Positions 23,022-38,400 of a DNA stretch of 64,000 nt are shown one piece after another. Below the pieces are notes generated by a model. The model made no database searches and was not told the DNA's origin. It worked only from the letters and a program-made list of their open reading frames with translations. The stretch is from assembly GCA_010093605.1 (NCBI GenBank), contig MU004181.1, positions 2,572,215-2,636,214 on the forward strand, in the 5' to 3' direction. Numbering within the stretch: the stretch's first letter is position 1; every line of letters begins with the position of its first letter. A program made the position numbers and the translations under genes. The DNA comes from Lophium mytilinum (lineage: Eukaryota > Ascomycota > Dothideomycetes > Mytilinidiales > Mytilinidiaceae).

Positions 23022-23578
23022 TGCGGCGCCCCAAGTAGGAGCAGATGGAGGAAAAGAGAGAAATTTGAATGATGGAGCCCAGTGTTTCTTTGTATATATT
23101 TGAGAAATTTGGATCGAATGGCAGACAGGAGTCGTTGTGAATGTCAACTGGAGAGTCGTGACAGTCGTTTGGTGTTGAGTTTTGCTGGGGGCTGATTGGC
23201 GCTCGGTCGCAGTCCAGCGGAAACTTCAAGCGGGCCCAGCCTCGCGACCGTCAACATTGTGCATCGCGAACTCTATTCTCCGAGTTGTGACAGCAGCAAG
23301 CGTGTAGATGACAGGGCGGCATTAAATTAATAGGGACAAATCAAAAGCACTGTCGTGTCCGCCAGCCGGCGTTTCAGGCGTGGCCGTGCTTGCGTGCGTG
23401 GGGATGCGCTGATGTGGCTGTCCCAGCCTCATCTTTCGTCCCAACCACCCGCATTGGATGGAGCACAGAGCCCACCACCAGCCCCCCCGCATACAAGAGC
23501 AAATCGCTCGCTCCATACCGCTGTCATGTTACCGTCCTCCACCACTGCACTTCTTCCTATACATTCTGCGCAACCGTC
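23022..23578. other. Intergenic region
   Basis: GH5 3' flank and promoter/leader of the DUF3433 gene. The coding frame of the next gene is open back to 23390 but has no ATG before 23579, so that stretch is taken as leader. Confidence 0.5.
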
Positions 23579-26379
23579 ATGAGCCTTGAGCCCCCCTTCT
23601 CTCTGAAACAAACCAACGGTCAGCCTCTCCCGTCTTCCAGCCCGAAACTGAATGCTAATGCCATGTCGCATATAGTCAGTCGCCCCCAATTACTGCACTC
23701 CGATTCCAAGCAGAGCATCACTGCCTCCGAAGACTTCTTCTCCCTCTCCGATACCAACTCGAGCGAGAGCGATGATCCCTCGAAGCTCACAAACTTCCGA
23801 TACCAGACCCCACCCTCGCGCTTCAGAACCCCACAACAAAGCCATGAGCGTGTGCACTCTCAGACTACACTTCCTACGGTGAACATTGGCAAGAAGAGAC
23901 TGCCTCCGCAGGCTCAAACTTCCCACCTATCTCCATCATCACCCACATTCAGCGAGAAGTCTATCGCTCGGAAGCCCGTCCCGATTTCACCCTCCGACGC
24001 CCAGAACCCCGAGCTGAGGGACAGCAAGTTCTCGCAAATACCACATCCGATGGATTCCGAATCCCTTTCTACGACGCCCGGCATGGACGATACTCCCTAC
24101 ATCCGCTTTGCCATCGACCAGCTCACACGGGACGAGGAAGTAAGAGGCTCAAGACAGTACACCACGGCTGAAGACGAAGACTATCCTGTGGACCGAATAG
24201 TCTCAGATGAGGGCCTGGGATATGGAGCTCAAGAACGGGATAGGCAACGGAAAATGTCTCGCGGGCTACCACCCCGGCATCCTCAGCATACTGCTCCCAG
24301 CAAGCCCGCCCCACTAGCTCGACGAGACATCTTCGTGCCTCACCAGCCAGCGCCCAATTCTTTACAATACCCTGCTCTCAACTTCATGCCCGGCATCCTT
24401 GGACCCCTCTGGCTGGGACTCTACTTGTTCCTCTGCCTACTCATGCTCGCCGGCCTCATCTTCAGTGCTGTTTACTCGAACCAAAACCAAGGTCTTTGGG
24501 ATTACATATCTTTTGGCGACAGCCGATACTTCGTTTTTGAATACTTGCCCACCTTTTTCGGCATCATCCTATTAATGTGGCTCTTCCAAATCCAAATCGC
24601 CCTTCAGAGAACTGCACCCTTCATTGCCATGGCATCCGAATCACAAAGACAGCGCTCTGAAGCTGTCTTCCTTGAGTTGTATCCCATGCAATTCCTCCTC
24701 CCAAAGTTTGAGCATTTCCGCGCTGGTCAGCCAGTTATCGGGGTTTGCTATGTAATATTCTGGCTCTTTTCCTGGACTGTACCACTTCTTGCCTCTTCTT
24801 TCAACGTTCGATACGATACAGAATCGGGGAATTGGAGATGGATTGCTGTACAGGGCGTCATTTGGACTACCGCCGTCCTCTACATACTACTAATACTTGC
24901 ACTAATTGCTCTTGGAGCGTACATTTCCCACAAGACGACCGGATTAAAGTGGGATCCGAGGTCTATTGCCGATATCATTGCTCTTCTCGAACGATCCAAC
25001 ATCATGAACGACTACAACGGCTCCGAGACTTTTGTTGAAGACGAGTTCCGCCAACGCCTGGGCAACCGAACGGATCGCATTGGATACTGGCACACTTCGA
25101 AACGCACCAGCGATATCTTCTACGGCATTGGAGAGGAGGGTGGAGCGACGAGGCGGTACTCCATCGAGCAAGGCAGGATTCGGGAGAAGGCTCCTGAACG
25201 GCAATATCCAGCGACCGGAGATGTCGAAGCTCAACGTGGCGACTTCTCTATCCGCATGGATATCCGCTCGGCAGGTGTACGCTTGAGATATCTTCCTTGG
25301 TATCTTAAAGACACTTTTGTCATCATGTGGATTGTCATCGCAGTTGTCCTTCTCCTAGCATTCTTCGTTGTTAGCTTCGTCAATAGCAAGACAAAGCATG
25401 GCTTCCTGCCGCAGGTTCCAGCAAGAGCCAATTCTGGTAAGTTATCCCTATCCGAGTAGTCATCGAAGCAGACACTAATTGCGTATTAGCTGGATTCTCC
25501 GCGTCCAACTTCCTCTTCTCCTTCGTCCCCGCCGTCATTGCCCAGTTCCTCTTCCTCGCCTTCCTCTCCCTCGACTATTCTCTTCGAGCTCTCCAGCCTT
25601 ACGCTTCCCTCTCCGCTCCAGGTGGTGCTACGGCTGAGGCATCCCTTCTCGCCGACTACCCCTGCCGACTCCCCCTCTCCGTCACCGTCTCCGCGATCGC
25701 CAACCGCCACTTCCGCATGGCCTTCGTTTCCCTCGTTTCTCTTACAGCAGCAGCCCTCCCCGTCCTCGCTGGCGGCTGCTTCTGGACGCAATTCTACCCC
25801 AACAGCACCGAAGTTCGCGTCGCAGCCCATCTTCCCGCCTACTACGCTCTGTGCTTCTTCCTCGCCCTATACGCAATCAGCCTCTTCGCCCTGCTGCCAG
25901 AACGCAGGCGTGCCGCACTCCCACACCGCGCCAGCACCCTCGCAGAGATTATCAGCTGGCTCTACCAAAGCCAAATCCTCGCCGACCGCGCCTTCGCACG
26001 GCCTTACACCAAGGCCGACCTCGTCACGAAGCTCATGGGCGCCGCCTACATGGAGAAGGGATGGGCAGCGCGCAGCCTCACGGCTTTGACGACACCATCC
26101 CGCCGCAACCTCCGCGAAGAGGAAGCGGGCCCGTCTGTGCTCCCTGTTGCTGAGAAGCGCGGTAAGGGCAAGGCTCCCATGGGCGACGAAGAGGATGATG
26201 GCGGCAAGCGCATGAGCCTCTTGGATCCCGGCGCGATCAGGTACGGCTTCGGCATCCATGTCGGCCGTGATGGGCTCGAGCATCTCGGCATCGACCGCGT
26301 GAAGCGGGGTGGCCAGTACGGGCGCGAGATGGTGCTTTATGAGGAGCAGAGGAGGAGCTTTGGGGAGCAAAGAGTTTGA
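23579..26379 (+). CDS. DUF3433-type multi-pass membrane protein
   Basis: Two exons, 23579-25436 and 25490-26379, code for 915 residues. The first 270 residues are disordered, rich in Ser, Pro and Gln, with an acidic EDFFSLSDTNSSESDDP patch. About eight membrane helices follow, near residues 274-298, 322-342, 386-406, 420-450, 579-601, 621-646, 693-718 and 730-755, with a large hydrophilic loop (about 450-578) between the fourth and fifth. The spacing, the QYPALNFMPGILGPLWLGLY entry to the first helix and the WDPRSIADIIALLERSNI loop fit the fungal DUF3433 family, whose role is unknown and which is often mislabelled as a purine-synthesis enzyme in databases. The tail (about 830-915) is charged and cytosolic-looking. 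The first ATG of the frame (23579) was taken as start. Confidence 0.85.
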
Positions 26380-27539
26380 GCATCGCGGAAAGGCTGCTTC
26401 CGTTTTCTTTTCCTTTCCCTTCATCGAATCGTGCATTTCAGCGAGCGAGCGAGCGGGCTATACTACAGGTTTTATGGGCTATGGGTTACGGTTTTATGGG
26501 TCACGGCATGGCATGGCATGGCATGGAGCACAGCTCTGCCCTCTTACGGATATATATTGTACGGTATGGAGTGGATTGGATGGGTTGGATGACTGTCGAT
26601 AATGTATTATGGATAGAGAAACGATGAGGTCCCCCTTCTGATTTCTGCGCTTGAGACTTGATTGTGATTGTTTCTGTGCTTTTGATCGCGCATCGCTCTT
26701 GATGATATCGCATACTACCTTGATCCCCTTCTCGCTCTTCTCCATTCCTGTCACTCGAAGCAGGGCGTCCGAGCGTTCGCCGAAATCCGAGAGGAAGCCG
26801 GCTGGGAAACTTGGCGCGTCAATTTCGCGCTTGGATGACGTCAACGCGTTTTGGTGGGATGGTGGGGTAGTGAGAGGGCAGTGCTGGTGGTGAGTTTGGG
26901 ATGCGTTAATTGCTTCACTTGAAGATAAATACCTGGAGACGATCTCATTATCTAGGAGGGGAAATCAGCCATAAACCCACAAATTCATCAAATCACCATC
27001 AATGGAAAAGTTTCAAGAATTAGAACATCTGTCGTTCTGATTTTGAGTATGAACCGAGACATCGAATGCCGGGTGCCCGAAAGCGAGAACCGGGCTTACA
27101 GTCAATGGTATGCTCGTTCAATTCCAATATCGCAAAGAGTAGAGCAAAAGAGACTATTTACACAGAGCAAGAGCACTAAGGAAAAGACATCATCCTGCAT
27201 CCCGAAGGCGCTGATTCCTGATCCGGCTCGAGAATCCATGAAACAATCAAAAGAAAAGGAAATCCGTGAGAACAACAAAGCATGGTATGGAGAGGTCAGC
27301 ACCACCAAAAGGTAGCACTATCTGTCCAATTGATCAAAGATCAAATATTCCAGCTCGTCATATTCGCAGCAAAAGTCCCTTGAACAAAAGAGAAGATTTG
27401 TCCATCCGTGTATGTGATTATGGGGAAAAGCAAGTGCAGATGTGTCGGTAGTGTAAGGGGAATTGTGCAAGTGATGGTGATGTGTGTTGGGGATTGTATG
27501 TTCTCCGATCAACCCGATCAGCAGCACATTGCCAGAGGT
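26380..27539. other. Intergenic region between convergent genes
   Basis: This is the 3' flank shared by the DUF3433 gene and the helicase gene. It contains small microsatellites, (GCGA)n at 26441-26454 and (GCATG)4 at 26506-26525. No gene is supported. Confidence 0.55.
26506..26525. repeat. (GCATG)4 microsatellite
   Basis: Four exact GCATG units lie in the 3' flank of the DUF3433 gene. Confidence 0.8.
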
Positions 27540-29467
<1,928 letters not shown>

Positions 29468-32400
29468 GGCTGTACTGGAGCGAGTGGAGGATTGGCGGGT
29501 GGGCTAATGAGGTGTAAGCACGAAGTTTATGAGAATGTTGTGAGGAGGTTGTGAGGATGAAGATGGAGTGCAGCGGTGTTGTGACGAGGCGCTGATTTAT
29601 AGTTTGTCGCCAAGACGCTAGTCCAGAATAGGCAAAATCGACTTACAGAGGAAAGGGTGGCTGACGAAGCCCATATCCTACTAAAAAATTGCTAAGTAAG
29701 AAAGTTAGCTGAAGCCCTTCCGAAAGGTACGTTAAGCTGAGAAAACAGAGGAGAGGAATACACGCTCCAAAACGTAACATCTCATCTGAGGGTTCGAAAA
29801 CAAGCTGAAGTCCGCCTAACGATTGCAACCCGTAGGAAAGAATAGGAGATCTGAAAGACCATTCGTAGTGGGAGGGAACAAGAGTATGAAGAGCAAGAGC
29901 GCACACACAAGCGTGACTAAATAGAACAGAAGTGTGTACGTAAATGGGACCAAACAGAGCCAAAGCGTACACATGAACGTAAAAAATTACAACGAAAACA
30001 TTATTAAACTTACTCCCAGATGTACCGCTGGTACACCCCCCAGCAGCAGGGGCAGAGTGGCCCAGTGACCACCTGCCCCCACCCTGGGAGCCAATAGACT
30101 AGGAGCGCCGACACGGCGCACGAACGAATGCCACAGTAGCGGCATAGTCTAATTCACAGTCTAATTAGCATTACATTCTACGATACTCCCAAAATCAAAG
30201 CTTGCGTTCAAGAGCCTTGTGAATGATGATCCATTGTTGTAGGTATTCCAAGAACGTCCAGAATTCCGGGAAGCGAGGTCCAAATACACAGTATGGCGGA
30301 TTATACATCGTGTTCCAGGCAGTCGTGATTAGTCCAGGGGGGCAAGGCAAGATTTCAGGTGCTGTAAGACGTAATCGCGGACGGAGCAGATATACAGAGC
30401 CATATACTTATGGCAGCATACCATGTACCGAAAATAAAGGCCAATATAAAGCACCCATTGATGTTGTTGAGGCTTCAAACCGTTTTGAATGGTCCAAGGG
30501 GATCATAGCATGATTCCAGATGCTGCAGCCGTATTCGAAGAGGCAGCAAATATATAATGGGGAGTCGGTAGTGTGAAAGCGAGTAGTCCAAAAGCGACAG
30601 CGAGATATAGGTCCCGACGGAAGGTGCATTAGCCTCCAGGAAGCTGTTGGTAGGCGAAGGGGGTAGTAGCAGGGCGCCATGGTACGCAATGAAGAACAGA
30701 AAAGAGTAGGAAACAAGGCTTAGGGAAATATGCCAGAGCTTTGTAGATATTCTCATGTCCGTGGAGCCAGTCTAGCTAGGTGAAGACATTTCGGAAATGA
30801 GGCCCAGATATGAAGCTCGGTAAAATGTGCATCACGCCTCGGGAAAATGGGCTAGGGGGGTACAGCATGGATGCTATACACCGCAGTCGTATCCAAGGAA
30901 GGAGCGCATACACATGACATAGTATACTTTGGGACACCGAGTAGCCCAAAAGCGAAAACGAAACAGACAATTCGGCAAGTAGTAGTATGTTCTGGCCCCG
31001 TCTGAGTTGGCCTGGAGAGCTTTGAAGCTCGCCAAAAGTGTCGTTTTCTAGCTCTTGACCACTTATGGGGGCACCTCATGCGGCGGTAGACAAGTGTCAG
31101 CAGGCCTACGTGCTGAAGTCGTATCCAAGGGCGGAGCGGATACACGATGTCTTTCACGACTCGACAAGTGCCAGCTCATTTCAACACCGTCTGGGTTGAC
31201 CTGGCGAGCGATCCGACTTGCCGAAAGGGTGGTGTGCCAGTCCCTCGAAACCTATTGGGCACCCCAAGCGGTGCTAGACAAGTGCACACAAGCTCTGAAT
31301 AGGTGTATATCCAAAGTTAAGGAAGCTTGAAGATCGAAGCCCCGATACGCAGACTGCCACTCTTTGTTCCAGGGAGCCTGAGGGTTGGCACCGCAAGATT
31401 CCAGATGCTGTAGACATTGGCAAGGAAGAAGCGGACATTGACAGCGATATGACTGAGGCAGGGCGCCAGTAACATGAGAACAGGGGCCAGATCTGAAGGA
31501 CAAACGAATGTGCATTTGCTCCAGAGATTTAGAGATGGACTAGGGGCGTAACAGATGCGGCCTAGATGGCGCAACCGGGACGAAATGAGGAACAGATTTG
31601 GGTGTAAACTGAGCCAACATCGTTCCCGAGCCATCATGAGTAGTTGAAGGAGGCCAATACGGAAGTCTAAAGACCACGTAAAAGATGGTCAGATCTGGAA
31701 CGTAGCGACACGACCATCTTCCTCCAGGAATTGCAGATAGGCCATGGGGAACGCAACAGGACACCGTGAATGCCAATCAAGACAAGAAGAGGGTTGAAAA
31801 TGAGGTGCGTTGAAATTTGCCATGTGCGCGCCGGTGTTTGGTGGCTCGAAGACTTCGGCTGTGATATCCAAGAGCAGAAGGCTATAGGTAGAGCGTCGAT
31901 GAATGGCATGAGCTCCATGGAATGTAGGCTTTGGCCAGGGGAACAAGGGACAGGTGACAAGCTCTTCCAATGCCAGACAGCAAAGAGATAGATGTAGACT
32001 CCACGTTAGAAGACATCTCCTTGACGAGCTCTGGTTATCTTCCTGGGGCGCCTTCGGAGACTTTCAAAGCCAGCAAGTTCCCGGAGAGAGGCTCCAGATA
32101 AGTAAGTAGCACAAACAAGCCTACTTGAATTGTGGGTATGCTGTTTTGTATCTGGCTATAGGACTTCGAACAACGTCCAAGAGTGCTTCGTGTTCGGACC
32201 CGTGTTTTCAATATGAAGCAGGGCGAGTTCGCGATTGCAGTGCAAGCATAGAAACATGTAGCCATTGCTCTCGCTGCAGTCTCATGAGGTGTCCCTAGAG
32301 GCTATGACTGTACACCAAAGGATATTTGTGAGATGTCGTTTTGAGCCCGGGTAACAGTCTTGTCCTGGCTGTCCTCGAATATCGCAATTGCCGCAAGGTG

Positions 32401-35400
32401 GTCACCTCAGATCGAGCGGTAATCCGGTGTCGGATGCAGACTTAAGATCTTGGTGTGGTCCTATCTTGAGCATGCCATAGCTGGCAGGCTGAGGAATTCA
32501 GCTGTCTGATATGAAGTGGACGCCTCGCAAAAGGCTTCAGAGGAAGCCAATCTGGCCCCAGTTAGTCAGTGCTAAGTAACACGAGGCAGATGTGACGGAG
32601 ATGACTTACAGTTTTTGAAGGAGGTGACACGCGTCCAAGACGCGCCTGAGGCCAGCCAGCTGGATGACCAGCCGACTACTAGTAAGGAACACAGTCACAG
32701 GTGCTGCACCTGGCGGTATCCAAAGGGGCTTCAGTCCAGATCCAGGTCCGGGAAATCCTGGAGGTGCCTGCCAAAGGTTGACGGGCTCGGTCCGTAGAAT
32801 CGTCTCGTGGAACTTTTCCGACCATCCACAAGGCTCTTTCGCAAGCTCAGATCGCACAGTAGCGACCTGGGGAGTTAGATCACTAAGAATGGGTTGTTAC
32901 TTACGGAAAATCGGTCGGGCGTAGGGCGGGCACGACGTTGGCCATTAGGGCGCGGTGTGAAGGAGAGAAGAACGGTGGGTCGAAAATTCGCGTAGATGGA
33001 CAGCAGCAGGTTGCCAAGCTTCCCTACCCACCCCTGTTCCAGCATATGCCGTCACCTTCCTAGCACGCCTAGCAGGACTTTCAACGCCATATCTACCTGA
33101 TATCTGACCTCAGACGCGCGAGTAGCGAAAGGCCCTATATTCTTGAAGCTGTCACAACAACACCACCAGCAGCAGAGCAGTTTACCCGCTTCTCTGTGGG
33201 CCATGGCTCGCTGCTACATGCCACCGAAGCCGCCTCATACGGTTACAGCGGTGTGCAATTGCTGCTAGAAGGTGCACTGATAAACAACACCCTAAGGAAG
33301 GCTTTGCTGTTATAGCGAGTCTCCAGTAGGGTGCGGCAACAGCCTCCTATTTGCAAGCCGGAGCAGAAGCTGAAAACCAACAGGAGATGCCGTCGAGCAT
33401 GCTTCGAAGCGGCAACAACAACATCAAAGCTCGAGCTCGTTAGGCCCGATCGATACCTTCCTCCGATCGCAAACGAATTCGGGCATAAACCCAGAGGGGT
33501 ATGAAAGCAACAAGACAGGAGAATGGAAGCGGCGGTCACTCGAACGGCCGTTTGACTACAAGAAGAATTGGACGACACACTCCTAGGGGTGCGAGGGAAG
33601 AGGCACATATTCAAACGTCAGCCGCAAGAATACGGTTTCAGGGTAAGACTACTCGTCACAAATTAGTGATAACTATGTGGAACGAGGAACATATGACAAA
33701 AGAATGGAATTTAGGACGCTATGAGAAGCGGCCTGGACTCGGAACAATGCTGTCGAGGGCACCAAGGTCATTCAAGAGCACAGGAAACTTGAGATAGAGA
33801 GACTGGTAACCTTCTTACACTGCTACCTTACACCGCTTTCAATTCTTCGAATCGAGCTCATTATGCCTCAGGGTACTCATCCGCATACTTCACGTCTTCG
33901 TAGAGCACACATTCTCTAATTCGAAAGCCTCTTATAACTCCTCTGCACACTTACGACAGCCGGCAAGACACTCCAGAACGTACTCGAGGACTTTGCCCCT
34001 GAGGCAAGGCCGAAGGACACAGGGAGATATGGCACCGTCATGGTGGCATTGAGAAGACTCAACACCACGATAGAGATGGGATGGAAGCTCGTGGTGAAGA
34101 TAGAGATCTTGCCAAGGGCCGCCGCTTCCGCCCTTGATCCCTGGCATGCAAGGGGTGGCTGCGCCAATGGCGGCATAGTGCCCCGTGTGGAGAACGTTAA
34201 ATCTTGGAACACCATGCGTTGGACCACGATCACGGGCCCTGCACCCATCACGAACGGAAGGAGCGCAGACTCAGCGCCTCGTTGCGGTAAGGGCACCTCG
34301 AGAAGACACTTTGAGCATCTTCGACTGACTGTTTGCCGTCTGTATAGGCTTGTCTGCCCCTTCGCGCCTCCGCTACAAGCTACCAGCCCAGCACCCTTCG
34401 TCGCCTCAACCGCCGCCTATGTATACTCGAGACGATGAATGAACACTACGATAGTTGCTTGGGAGATACGGGACTAATGGGCTGGTAGTTGTTCCTTCGC
34501 AGAACCTTGGCTATCTCGAAGGGCTTTTACAACACGCAGTGAGCCGCCCCTAAGTCGTGGTAGCCGGCTTGGGACATCTGTCACACAAGGGAACCAGTAG
34601 GTAAAGGTATCGTAATGCAGAAAATCTTTGGCGGTTCAATTGTCTCGAAATCCTCTGGGGCGGCCTTCTTTCCAGCCTTCTTGTTTTGGTGAAAGAAGGG
34701 TTTCTCTATTTATTCGTGCAAATATGGCAGTACCGCTCCTGCGCTTCGTGCATCATTTCCAGCTTCAAAACATCGTTGACCTAAATGTGCATTTGGCCTC
34801 TGTATTTTGGCGCTGTGCTCGCTATCCTAGGGCGGCGGCGGCGGCAAGGGGCGCTCGAAAGCCACTGCATCGCGCACCAAAATCCAACCATAGCTTGTCG
34901 CCCTGTATCTCGACGTGATTCCCATGCACTATAGCGCGGACGATGCGCATGTTCTGGCGTGCCTACAGGCGTGGAGAAAGTGCCGTGCTCCTGACCGCTC
35001 GGTGAAGCTAACGGCTCTTCAACCCCAGACTAGCCAGCAGGATCTTGACACCTTTCCAGCATCAGGGTCAAAGCCAGTAGGTTGTTATTATTGAACTGCT
35101 GACGATGTTCTACAGGCTGCGAGACGCAGACAACACGGCGCAAACATCCCACCCGGACGGCATCGGCGGAGCAATCGCTGTGCCAAAGCAGTCCCGCTCG
35201 CAACCCAGCGCTGCGAAGAACGATTCTCTTGCGACGTCGATATTACCAAAGATTGGGATATGGCGCATTTGTACCGGCTCAGGAATACAGCGATACGTGC
35301 CTCCGTGGCATCCGCAAAGCAGCCATCGAGGCATCGACAGCGTCGCGACTCCTCTTCCCGGGCTCTCCCGCCAGCCACGCACCGCAACCTCGACCGCTTC

Positions 35401-38400
35401 TTGAAACCGGCGTCGTATTATTCTTTAGGCCTATTCCGGACATTACACCATCATATTCGGAGTCCACATGCCTTCTTTGGCCTTTCACATGGCTTCTGGC
35501 GACGAGCGCGGCCAGCGTCTCTGCACCATCGCGCCTCCACGGGGGACGCCGCCGAGTCAGACACGTAACACTTTCTTTACTAGGCGATGCATCTTCTCCT
35601 GTACACGCCTAGAGAAACCTTTGGCATCTCACGCTCCCTGGATCTACCGGAGAATCGCTCTACGACGGTTGAGACAACTGGGTGGCTGCGCGTACCAAAC
35701 CGCACATTCATCTAGTTACCCTGCTAGGAGCATATACAGGCTTAGGCTACAGCACTGCTTATCCCACAGGTATCGTGTTGTCCAGAATGTCAGGGCCCTA
35801 GCGGAAACTAACTGCAGTGCTCGGGAACAGATTCTCTATACCGTCGTCGCGACGAAGCGCGTTGAACCTTTTTCTCCGACGCAGACTCGAGGAACCATCC
35901 CGCGCGCATATTTTGCCATGCACACAGGATCGCTGTCCCAAGATTGTCCTTGGCACGCCTCATACCAATCCGGAGGACCATTGAAGGACGGAGCGAGACG
36001 AAATCCTAGCGAGAGCAACAGCTTAACCCTCAAGAAAGTTCAAGTCCTAGACGAGTCCTAAATCTCCTGAGCAAAATAGCGTCCATGGTGGAGCAGCATA
36101 TCAAACGGAGGGAGGTTGTACAACACTCTCACCGAGTAACACGAACCCGGCGATCTCCAAACTCATCTAGACGTGATGGTAAGAGACGTAGGATTGTTCG
36201 GCTTTGTAACACCTAGAATGGTTCAAGGCTTATGGAACGGAACATCTCCTGAACCAGAGAGCTCCGTCGACAAGCTATATGACCGCCACACTTCCGACAA
36301 CAAGCTTGGAGAATGATCCGTTGCTACGACAGCTTATAGCTGTTCTTCCATGGGGGACAGCAATTCATGAATGTCGAGTTGCCTCATATCGTATCGAGCG
36401 AAGCTTGTACTCAGCCTTTATATCCCTTGCAATCATCCCCTAGTTTGAGGATATAACTGTTGGGATAACAAACCATAGCAGGGTATGCCAAATCCTGATT
36501 CTTGGGGGAAAGATTCTGACGAGAAATAAGAACATCTTGAGCTCGATGCTCTCCGTACGTATCTCCTTATTTATTGGCCAGTGGAATCTGACAGATTGAA
36601 GTAGTGGGATGGCTCGCAGACCAGTTCAAGTTCCATAGAAGGGTCCGAGGACTCGAGGAGACATTGAATCTGGGCCACAATACCACTTCCGGACTACGCT
36701 GAAATACCCGGGATGTTTCTTCGCACCAGCCTATCAACCAAAATACCTTGGTCTATCCTTTTCGGGGCCGGCCGATAACTCCTGGAGCCACAGCACAGGC
36801 TAGAATTTTGCTTCCTACGTTCAATCTTTGAACTTGCAATTGAAGAAAGAGACGGAATGGAAAGAAAAAAGACGTATTGCCACAAAAGTATGAAGAAGGG
36901 TTCGAGAGTAAAAAGCAGGGACACTTGGAAGTTGAAAGGAGACCAAAAGAAATGGACGATCGAATGTATGTTTGATCGAATGAGTCTGAGGGACTTATAC
37001 AAAACCCAGGACCGCAAAAGAAGAGGTCTTGCAGAAGAGCAAGGAGGTCTTTCAGAAGAGCAACACGACTGCAATATGACCTATGTGGACGTTCCTGAAA
37101 GAGCGTGGAATGAAAGCAAAAACCTTGAAATGGCTATACAATACCTCGAATAATATGATACGGGCGGCTTTGCTATGCGGTATCGAGCCTCGGAGCTATC
37201 GCCCTGGATAATATAGGCTCATACTATTTCTGTTGTCACCTCGAATCTGGCATCCCTTCGGGCAGGGATCTATCCGGCGTGGGCAGTCAACTCCGGACCA
37301 TATCCTGCAGAGCCTTTAGGCATTCAAATGATAGATCGACGCATCGATACGTGTTCAAGATCAGGCCAGCAGCTCCACGTCTTTTTGTACGGCTGATTAC
37401 CTATGGTTCGAATCATTCGAAACCCCTCGGATATTCTGTCTCGAGTGGCAAAGCCATGTGTGTTGTGCATCTCGATCTTCATTGCCAGGCCTTTAGAAAC
37501 CGTTGTCAGCCTGTCAATATAGTCCAATTGTCCTGCTTGAACCCTCAAAGATACACTGCTTGTTGTTGCAGACCGACAAATGTATGGTTGTTAGGGAACC
37601 TTTGCGGAGGCCGGTGGTGTGGGGATGTGATGTGGATGCGGTGGCCCTAAGATCTACAGGTCAGCCGCGGATGAGAAGACTGAGGAAGTGCCCTTCACCT
37701 ACGTTCATCAAGGGTTTCGACCTGTTTGACGCTCATAGGCCTCCCAGGTGAAACGTTGGCGTTCGGATGTTGGAATCGTAGGTGAGCGTAGTTGAGGTTT
37801 CGTAGCCGATTCCAGCGCCGCTGGATGGCCATTCGAGAACGTCCGTTAGCTCAGGGGTGTGTTATGTGTACGCAAATCCCACTCCGAGCTCTCCCTGTCC
37901 ATGGGATTGGTGGTGGTGTTGTTCTTCTTGTAATGGGTGGCGACGATGGAGATGCCTCGGAGGTCGGACTCGAGTTGCTGTCGAGGTGGCATGGTTTGCC
38001 CCGAAGGATGCGACAGCCGGCTGTGTGGTGTCCCCCTTTGTATTCCCTCTGGTAGGCTGACCGGCTCTATAGCTTCCCTGCTTCAAGCTGCTCACTAAGT
38101 TATCAAGGAGGGTGGCAAGATCTGGGTCGCGGACTGTGAGATGTCGTCGGAGGCTTGAAGCTTCGCTTCGAGCAACAACTCGCCGTCTGGAGCTCCAGGG
38201 CACCTACTGGGATAGGTGCCCGAACGTCTTGAGTGCCGTCTCGATCGTGGAGGGTTGTCGTCGCGTCGTGCTGTGCTGTGTACGTGGAGAGGGGTTAACA
38301 CAAGTGCAGCGGACTTCCTGGACGAGAGCCTCCGCCCTGGTCGAAGAAACGGGTGGTACGGCAACACCAAGTGCCATTACGGGCCGCCTACGTCTGCATC

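Noticed and set aside
32606-32857. Minus-strand frame with an HETILR...WIPPGA look, vaguely like a cytochrome P450 fragment
   Set aside because: Spacing does not fit the ExxR and following motifs, no haem-binding Cys motif is nearby, and the piece is isolated in a decayed region.
35468-36061. 197-codon frame, the longest in the gene desert
   Set aside because: No domain, mixed low-quality composition and competing frames; treated as decayed sequence.
36857-37153. 98-codon Lys/Glu-rich frame with a short GL(A/S)EEQ duplication
   Set aside because: Low-complexity, isolated, no splice partners; not enough to call a gene.
37405-37414. GGTTCGAATC, a match to the tRNA T-arm/B-box core
   Set aside because: No A-box at the right distance and no cloverleaf can be folded around it.
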